In this document: positions 56,340 to 64,000 of the stretch, piece by piece
How positions within the stretch are numbered: position 1 is the first letter of the stretch
How the letters are laid out: each line of letters begins with the position of its first letter
Source: Liolophura sinensis
Taxonomy: Eukaryota; Mollusca; Polyplacophora; Chitonida; Chitonidae
Reading direction: 5' to 3'
Assembly (NCBI RefSeq): GCF_032854445.1
Contig: NC_088303.1
Coordinates: forward strand, 317,501-381,500
Length of the DNA stretch: 64,000 nucleotides
Program-made: the position numbers and the translations under genes
Notes under the pieces: model-generated
The model's database searches: none
What the model was told of the DNA's origin: nothing
The model's input: the letters and a program-made list of their open reading frames with translations, nothing else

Positions 56340-56890
56340 TAATGACCCTGTGAGTTAGAAAGAGAGGCGTGTATAAATATAGGGACATAGGCTGTTAGCT
56401 ATTCATCATTTTACAAGGACCGCCATGCCTCCGCCACTGGCTCTTTGGCGGTGGAGTTAGGAATAGTACTATGGCCTTGAAAAACAACCGGCCGATCATG
56501 AGCCACGAAGACGATGTGCTCAGAAATAAACAGACGACTGTAGAGCTTTTATAGCTCACACTTAGGACGAAGTGACGGGGAGTTTAACAACCTACAAGAC
56601 CCTCTTCACACCGCAGAGTTTGGTTTTCCTCAACTGCCGAGCTGAAGTGGCACTGGCCGCTATTCACAGGTCCCTCATGCAACAGGGAGAGTGTTCAAGT
56701 GGCTCGGAGGGGGATACTAGTGGTGTACACTGTCCCAGATTGTATTCTCCCCACGCCGACAGCCTCGCTGCTCATCCACGAGGTGGCAATTCCGTCAGGC
56801 TCTCCCCTCAGGAAGCCACTCATGTCATCCTCGCTCACTCTATCCTCGGACAATGATTGTGCTGTACTCCAACTTTATCCCTGAGAACAA
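56340..56890 (+). promoter_or_regulatory. Possible TATA promoter and unresolved transcript start
   Basis: A TATAAATA box at 56372-56379 lies about 30 bp before a tcatcatt initiator-like site. Downstream are an 11-codon ORF (ATG at 56425) and a 27-codon ORF (56471-56554, MALKNNRPIMSHEDDVLRNK). The following 300 bp are GC-richer than the surroundings and open in two frames with non-repetitive composition, but each frame is broken and I recognise no protein. It could be a 5' exon or a decayed gene. Confidence 0.3.
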
Positions 56891-57380
56891 TCCGTTTTTT
56901 ATTCTCTTAGTCTGGCGTGTGACAATCTGGTTATAGATATGCTAGGAGATCACAGAGGGTCAATCATTTTCTCCATTCAAATTGTTTTGAGTTGCTTAAC
57001 AGGTGAAGGTTTTTAAAAGTTATAATATATATTTTGATACGACTTAAAGGGCAAGAGATCGTGTGGTATGTTTAACAATTAACGTCTATTTAAGTAAAAT
57101 CTAATGAATTATCATCATCTCATTTTTTTCTGATTCTGCCTTAGCTTTGTTGCTATAGGGGCAAATATAGAGGAAATAGGGCATACTTAAACATAATAAC
57201 TTAAACATTTACATGAACAGTTAGAATAAAACCCGAACTGATTTAAAGTGATAAGGGCCCGTATTATGGCCAATTGCTAACTATCACATTGTCGTGGATG
57301 TGTTGATTGTTTTCTGTATGCTGTTAGTCTTTAATTATTGTATTTTTTATGTCAGATAATTGAAGAAAGAAATGGTTTCG
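56891..57380. other. AT-rich unique sequence, no gene seen
   Basis: No ORF or repeat of note between the possible promoter region and the full-length SINE. Confidence 0.6.
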
Positions 57381-57395
57381 TCTAAACGTGCTTAA

Positions 57396-57666
57396 TTTAT
57401 GTATTTTATTTATCTGATTGGTGTTTTACGCCGTACTCAAGAATACTTCACTTACACGACGGCGGCCAGCATTATGGTGGGTGGAAACCGGGTAGAGCCC
57501 GGGGGAAACCCACGATCATCCGCAGGTTGCTGGCAGACCTTCCCACTTACGGCAGGAGAGGAAGCCAGCATGAGCTGGACTTGAACTCACAGCGACCGCA
57601 TTGGTGAGAGGCTCCTGGGTCATTACGCTGCGCTAGCGCGCTAACCGACTGAGCCACGGAGGCCCC
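57396..57666 (-). mobile_element. Full-length tRNA-derived SINE family 1 with target-site duplication
   Basis: Best copy in the window. The minus strand begins GGGGCCTCCGTGGCTCAGTC then GGTTAGCGCGC (A box) and has GTGAGTTCAAGTCC as the B-box region; the tail ends near ACACCAATCAGATAAATA. It is flanked by an exact 15-bp direct repeat, tctaaacgtgcttaa, at 57381-57395 and 57667-57681. This shows retroposition and defines the element ends. Confidence 0.95.
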
Positions 57667-57681
57667 TCTAAACGTGCTTAA

Positions 57682-58145
57682 AAGAGCATTGATGTGAAAT
57701 ATATATGTAGATCTTTGCAGTCGATCAGTTTAAGAGAGATTTAAATGAGATCACGGACGCAATCAAATATTGCATGGAGAGCAAATGCAGAGGAGCAATG
57801 GCGGTGTTATAATTGGCCACACCGAACCTGTGAAATTCCGCCTGTTTTCATTATACATCAGTTCGTGTTTTATTTTAACTGATGTTTATAAAAAAAAAAA
57901 TAGGTGTCAAATGCTGGTACAATCCAAAAAATAAACTGTTAATCATAGCAGAAAGATTGTTGCCTGAGTGATGCTAGAATCTATTCTTTTATTATAATAC
58001 CCTGTTAGTCTAATAGAATGTCTGTGTTGAATTGATAGAATGTGTGTGTTGTATTTAACAGAATTATATACTGCAATAACACAATACATTCTAGGATTCT
58101 AGGATCACTAGGAACAGATTTTCTGTTAAAATCAACAGATTAATT
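57682..58145. other. Unique AT-rich sequence, no gene seen
   Basis: No ORF or structured repeat. Confidence 0.6.
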
Positions 58146-58570
58146 TGCTCTTCAAGTGATGCCAGGTTGTCGCACTAAACACATTTCACTCTCATCTGTA
58201 GAGTGCACTTCAGATGGTGCCAGGTTGTCGCACTAAACACATTTCACTCTCAGCTGTAGAGTGCACTTCAGATGATGCCAGGTTGTCGCACTAAACACAT
58301 TTCCCTCTCACCTGTATAGTCCACTTCAGGTGATGCCAGGTTGTCGCACTAAACACATTTCCCTCTCACCTGTATAGTCCACTTCAGGTGATGCTAGGTT
58401 GTCGCACTAAACACATTTCACTCTCAGATGTAGAGTGCACTGCAGGTGATGCCAGGTTGTCGCACTAAAAACATTTCACTCTCAGCTGTAGAGTGCACTT
58501 CAGGTGATGCCAGGTTGTCGCACTAAACACATTTCACTCCCAGATGTAGAGTGCACTTCAGGTGGTGTTT
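58146..58570. repeat. About 59-bp minisatellite, 7 copies
   Basis: Unit gatgccaggttgtcgcacta, then aacacatttcactctcagct, then gtagagtgcacttcaggt. Confidence 0.93.
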
Positions 58571-59300
58571 TTAACAGGTTGTTCATTTCTGCCATGTTCA
58601 GAATTCCAGCAAATGACGAGAATAACGGAAAGATGTGGTGGTTACCGACTGCACTCATACCCGTTATATGAGGTGCCATTTATCTCCATGTTCTGTGCGC
58701 TTGCCTCAGCTGTTCAGTTCCACATGTAGTTAATCAACACAAAGTCGACAAGACTGTACAATTACGCTGAAGAGGTGTACATTAAGTATACATTATAACA
58801 AATGTTTACGGCGATACATGCAAGCACTAAAGTCCGTTTATAGCCGGCCCTACAGCGTTTTCTTCCAAACATTGAAACAATGTTACATACAGCTTATTCC
58901 TTACGGACACGGTCTGTCATTGTAAGTGGTGTAATGCAAGTTTCATCTCAGATAAAACTGATATGTTATTTCTTTCAAAATTTCGGACACGTTTCGAAAA
59001 TGAAAAGAAAACTTTTAATTGAAATGAGGTAAGTTTTATATCGTTCTGTTTTCAAACAATGAGGCAAGTTTCTCTATATAACGAAGCAGACAGTCTCTTT
59101 CATAAAGGGAATGTATTTAAATGAATGGTAGATAAGTTTACATAAAATTTATTGAAGTTTCTCTCTTGAAAAGGATCGGCACTGTAATAAAGTTATTCAA
59201 AATAACAGGCAAGGTTTATATGATATTTATTTTCAAACATACAGGGAAAGTTCACGACGAGAACATTCCGTCTGAAGATGTCCTAGTGGGAATTTTGTTT
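58571..59300. other. Unique sequence, no gene seen
   Basis: No convincing ORF. A loose repetition of 'aatgaggcaagttt'-like phrases near 59020-59260 is too diverged to define a unit. Confidence 0.5.
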
Positions 59301-59317
59301 TCACTATTCTTCATACC

Positions 59318-59665
59318 TAATTGTGTCGCATACCTAACTGTATCGTATACCTAACCGTATCGTATATCTAACTGTATCGTTTACCTGATTGTATCATATA
59401 CCTAACCGTATCGTATATCTAACTGTATCGCATACCTAACTGTATCGCATACCTAACTGTATCGTATACCTAACTGTATCGCATACCTAACTGTATCGTA
59501 TACCTAACCGTATCGTATATCTAACTGTATCGTTTACCTGATTGTATCATATACCTGACCGTATCGTATATCTAACTGTATCGCATACCTAACTGTATCG
59601 TATACCTAACCGTACCGCATACCTAACTGTATCGTATACCTAATTGTATCGCATAACAAGTTGTA
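59318..59665. repeat. 17-bp minisatellite, about 20 copies
   Basis: Unit atcgtatacctaactgt with variants (gcatacc, gtatatc, gtttacctgatt). The order of variants at 59341-59420 recurs at 59500-59580, a higher-order pattern of about 155-160 bp. Confidence 0.92.
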
Positions 59666-59699
59666 TCGTTATATTATAACAATTCGTAGACAACATACC

Positions 59700-62000
59700 G
59701 TGTAAATCTTTTTCACGAGCTAGCATGATTCGGATTCCTCAGAAAGACTTCCACGTATATATACGGCTCATCACAAGAACTCCGTTATGGAAGCTCTACA
59801 TCCAAACAGCTGTAGTGAACAGAAGGCTTTTTGTAAGGTTGTTCAGTTGACAGCTGAAGTACCTTATAACCAATTGCACTTGTACCGTTTACCGGAATCT
59901 GAAAACGCCTTTGAGAGCTTTGAAAACAGTTAATTAATTATCTTGAACCCAAAAAAATTCCGGATGCCACCAGAGGCTCACTTCCTGTATCATAAGGATT
60001 TTGAAGATGAGTCGACTAATACTAGCGGTGGATTGAAACAGAAGAACATATACGAGTCTGTTGTAATCATCAACGCGGCTTCTCCCGCGCCTGCCTGACC
60101 CCCGGGCTAAATAGCTAGTTTATTTTCTTGCGCACTCAAAGTCAAAAAAGAGTACGGAGTAGTTGTTAAGAACTAGTGTGTGAGATGTTGCTGGTTGTAT
60201 TCATCACTGGCTCAGATTGGAGGAAACAGGTGTATGACAGCCAGAGTCTTCGGCATCAGCTAGCAGTTATAACACTTGACAACGCTAGAGCGCTTCTGCT
60301 GTTGACCGTCAGCGATCTGACAGCACCCGCGAACAGGCGGGAGGGTATTGGCGCGCCACAGGAAACCCCCTCTTACACATCATACACATTAGTGAACATG
60401 GAAAATTAATGACTTAAAAACAGTCCCCCCTAAATTACAGTGTGCGTGACTCAATATGTGTAAGGCCGCGCTTGTGTTATTAGCCTTGAAATGTGTAATT
60501 GGAAATACAACTGGGTGCTTAACGGGTAATTTGAAAGGTTCGCACAAATACCGAGAATACGGAAGGATAGACAGGTGCGCGGCTAAGTCATGCCTTCTGT
60601 GCCCTCCTTCACGGTCACAAGACTTTGCCCCCTGATATATTATGAACAAGGTTTTTTTTTTTGGTGTATGAGGTTTAAAAGTGTTGACACTTTTAAATCT
60701 TCTGATTCTGGCGACTATGTATAATTTACCGCTAAATATTTGACGGAAGTAACAGACGTTGTGCGCATTTATCTTGTATAGGGCATTGAGAGTTCCAGGC
60801 CATGACTCATGCCAGCAGCGTCTCAAACATTGAATTTGTGTGGACAAACAGAGGGACATCTCTTAACTCAACGATGCTTAGGCATCTACATAAAGCTTTG
60901 TTATAGCATTCAGGCAACAACCGGCTTTCGATGAGTTAAAATCTTCATTTAATCAAGGTGACGATGCCCGACATCATCTACCTTGATTTACTGAGCCATA
61001 GTAACTCTTCAAAGCCCTGAACTTTCCTTCAGAAATATGTGTGACTCATGGTCCAGTCGGATTTCACCTTAGTTGCTGACACCGACAGGAGTTCAGACTC
61101 ACATGGGAAGTGGCTGACGTGAGAAGTATGCGGTGTATGGAATAAATTTATTTCACACTCGACGTAGAACTGCAAGCGCAAAAAGTAACTCTCTGCACAT
61201 CCACGTGTCACTGGTAACAGTGGGGACCGTTATTTTGCGGTAAAATCGTCTTGATAGAAATTAGTGGCGAAACAATATCAGCAAAGGCTTCATCGGTCGA
61301 TGTCATCGGTATTGCCTGATAGCACAGTGACTATTCGCTTCCTGTTCGTTTCGATAAAAGCGCATCAATCACCGTTCATAGCACTGCTTATTGCTGTTGT
61401 ATAATTTTGTGTCAAGGAAAAATCAGATCCGAGCGTACATGCGCTTGCTTTGAAACAAGGAAATTCACACTGATAAGCGACGATGCCATTGGCTGTTGAT
61501 AGAGTAGGTTTCTGGAGATTTTTTATCTACAGTACAGCAAGTTGGACGATGAAGCCCATTGCAAGTATCAACATGTTGTTACTGCCTCTAGGTTAACTGT
61601 TTAGTATCGTGAAGTGTGGTCATCTTCCCTGCCCACCTCCTCACCACCCCTAAAACACGGTCGTCGGTGTGTTGAGCAGACAAAGTAAACAATTCGTAAT
61701 GGTTGAATGAAATCACATGTATACGTCTAGCTAAATGAAATGAAAATGAAAGAAGAAGTTAAAAAATGAAACAAAACTACCACCATTTTTGATAAACCAA
61801 AGTGTATAATTTGGATGTTATATAGATAAAACATATATATGATTATATGTCAGTTTTGAGCAGCGTGTGATGATTTCATCGTGCGCTCATTCATATACAT
61901 GTTTTATTTGTCAAAGTTTAGTCTCCATATCAGTATCATTATACACGTATATGGAAAAGGTTTTAGGGTATATTTCGTAGCTCCGATAAGAAGCACTGTA
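59700..62000. other. Unique sequence, no convincing gene
   Basis: Open frames at 60176-60409 (+) and 60389-60859 (-, 156 codons) have no recognisable domains and no splice support. The latter is the longest non-repeat frame outside SLC35C2 but its composition looks random. Confidence 0.4.
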
Positions 62001-62007
62001 AGTCATT

Positions 62008-62092
62008 CTATCGGTCTGTCGATCTGTCGGTCTGTCGATCTGTCGGTCTGTCGGTCGGTCGGTCGGTCGGTCGGTCTGTCAGTCAGTCTGTA
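62008..62092. repeat. GTCG/TCTG-type tetranucleotide microsatellite
   Basis: Runs of gtctgtcggtctgtcgatct change into pure cggt repeats. Confidence 0.95.
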
Positions 62093-62321
62093 TAGTCTTT
62101 GCGTGGTATATCATCTTTCGAGGACGACATAGATTTTGCCGAAGGATGTCGCAGTTTGTGCAAATATGGGCTTGTTTTAAAAATTAATCCGAAAATGAAG
62201 GGCTTTGTATTGTAACTAATGCCAAATGAGTAACATAATAAATATAAATTGGTTTATAAAAAGATACATTGGAGTATGTCAACGCTGTGTATCTTTGTTA
62301 TGTCACCATACATTTCCGTTT

Positions 62322-62560
62322 CATACAACTCTGACGCGTATAACTCTGACTCATACAACTCTGACTCACACAACCCTGACTCATGCAACTCTCCATACAA
62401 CCCAGACACATACAAGTCCGACTCATACAACTCTCACTCGTACAACACAGACACACACAATTCTGACCCCTACAACTCTGACTCATAGAGCCCAGACACA
62501 TACAACTCTGACTCATGTAACTCTGACTCGTACAACCCAGGCACATACAATTCTGACTCG
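62322..62560. repeat. 15-bp minisatellite, about 16 copies
   Basis: Unit acaactctgactcat with variants such as acaacccagacacat. It gives a five-residue shadow period (YNSDS) in one frame. Confidence 0.92.
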
Positions 62561-64000
62561 CGAATGTTTTTAAGAATGGAATCTGTGAGCAACCACCACA
62601 GAAATCAATAGAAGTCAGTTATACATGTACATAATATGTAAACTTAAGGGAGAAAATTAATGCATATTGAAACAAAAGTCTTTAAGTTTTTACACACAAA
62701 GTTGATTGTAACTTATACGCCTCTCGTATGTCTTTTATTTGAGAACTCTGAAAATGAACAAATGTTCAAATTTAGGCCGCACAATTAGACTATAACAAGG
62801 CCCAAACTAAGATAATCCTGTACGGGCTTCATTTTTTTTTTTTTTTTTGTGCCAAATAATGCAGTCTAGATGGTTTGAGGACCAACTGTGGTGGGATCAC
62901 TTCTGGCAGATAAAGCAACGTTCTAACTATAAACGAAGTTTTAGTTTCCCAGTGTTTCGTGACAAATATAGTAGCTGTTGGAGATTAGACATCATTCACC
63001 TGGTACGTCTGAACTGCGTCTGTAACAGGGGAAGTTAAGCGCCACGTGCGACAGTTAGGGTTTGTTTATTCCGCTAAGTGAGCTGTCATGATCAGCAGTG
63101 AAGCTACCAACGCTGCACTTTCCATCTTTTTGTTTTGAGACGTTTGCAAATGCTAATCCTTTACACTAAAAGATCAGCAGTTGGCAATCAAAAAAGCTAG
63201 CCGTACAATGGCTATTATTTGTCGATTGACGGCCGGTGTCTCCGGACAAAACAGTGGAGTGGGCAGTGTAACGCGGAATGCTCTGGGATGCATTTCCTCT
63301 CACGGCCTCCTCCACAGAACAATGGATGCTAGCTGTCCGGTCAACCACATTCAAGTACCACCTGTTTCTCAAGCCTAAATTTAGGCAGCGATCCAAACGT
63401 CAAAAATCATTGTCACTGCTGTTCTTACCACAGCTGTTTAAGTTGCCAAATTATCATATCATCTCTTACTTGATGAAGCTATGATACTCTAGGGAATACA
63501 TTTTTGGACCAAACTTTGCTGTTAACCTAAGGACTTTATTTATACGCACGTTACAAATAAACCATATACATCTCTGTCCTCTATAGCTTTCTACATAGTT
63601 GTTTTTTAACAATCACTCTGACTGGCTTTAATTTTTTTAAAAATTCTTTTGTGATTGTCTAAGGTACAGCATCGTTGTCAATACTATTTTGGTTATATCT
63701 CCTGTATTTATAGCCTACATTATCTCCCCCAATGCCTAGCCTCAAGTATCAAGACAACCAATTCCAAGATGATTTACTTTTACTGTCCTATCCTGAATCG
63801 AATACGTTTCTCCCTCTTAAGAGGCGGACGCTTTAAGCACTCGGTCATCGCATTGCACCCCCTACCTCGATGGACTGGAACCCATTTCCTGTAATGACCT
63901 GGCTATGTGGAGGTCGGCATACCATTAGCTTCCAGCATACATGCATTATGCTTGTTCGTAGAAAAGACTTTTCAGCCAACTTTGGACATGCTTGACGAGT
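62561..64000. other. Unique sequence to the window end, no gene recognised
   Basis: Contains a poly-T run at 62831-62848. Short frames near 63181-63484 are non-repetitive but match nothing I know. Confidence 0.45.

Noticed and set aside
57580-57666. tRNA gene on the minus strand
   Set aside because: It is the head of SINE family 1, with an over-long spacing between A- and B-like boxes and an exact target duplication around the whole element.
60389-60859. 156-codon minus-strand frame
   Set aside because: Non-repetitive, but no domain, signal or splice support; residue composition looks random.

Overview
This is eukaryotic, animal-type genomic DNA, not bacterial or phage. The evidence is one clear protein gene split into nine exons with GT..AG introns, several copies of a tRNA-derived SINE, and an AT-rich background in which by eye more than half of the window is minisatellite. 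The SINE families and satellite load suggest a lophotrochozoan, probably a marine mollusc. That attribution is inference and no species can be named.

The one well-supported gene lies on the + strand at 7662-29181. Joining nine exons with compatible phases gives a 388-residue multi-pass membrane protein whose whole length matches SLC35C2, a nucleotide-sugar transporter of the triose-phosphate translocator/drug-metabolite transporter superfamily of the early secretory pathway. A strong-context ATG preceded by an in-frame stop marks the start, and AATAAA at 29523 probably ends the message.

The most striking observation concerns this gene's introns. At least three of their minisatellites were built from the gene's own splice junctions. 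The 56-bp array of intron 2 is the end of intron 2 plus the first 35 nt of exon 3, copied about 29 times, the last copy being the working exon. The array of intron 6 is the end of exon 6 plus its donor site, copied about 40 times. A 42-44-bp array just before exon 7 is that exon's acceptor plus its first 11 nt, about six copies. Intron 4 also holds a frameshifted ancient copy of exon 5, and the adjoining 4.9-kb, 49-bp array resembles part of it. The gene therefore carries dozens of decoy acceptors and donors, some framed to stop translation and some framed to keep it open.

Layout: 1-390, a GC-richer partial ORF on the minus strand, unrecognised. 400-3840, two minisatellites (42 bp and about 71 bp). 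3840-7600, unique DNA with SINEs. 7602-29530, SLC35C2 with its satellite-filled introns. 29530-37150, AT-rich DNA, then arrays of 18, 16, about 38, 50 and about 44 bp. 37240-48350, an 11-kb block of a 51-bp satellite that becomes a 102-bp dimer and contains a recent 2.55-kb duplication carrying a second SINE. 48360-64000, mostly unique DNA with small arrays, SINEs and no convincing gene.

Most long open frames in the window are by-products of satellites and are not called as genes.
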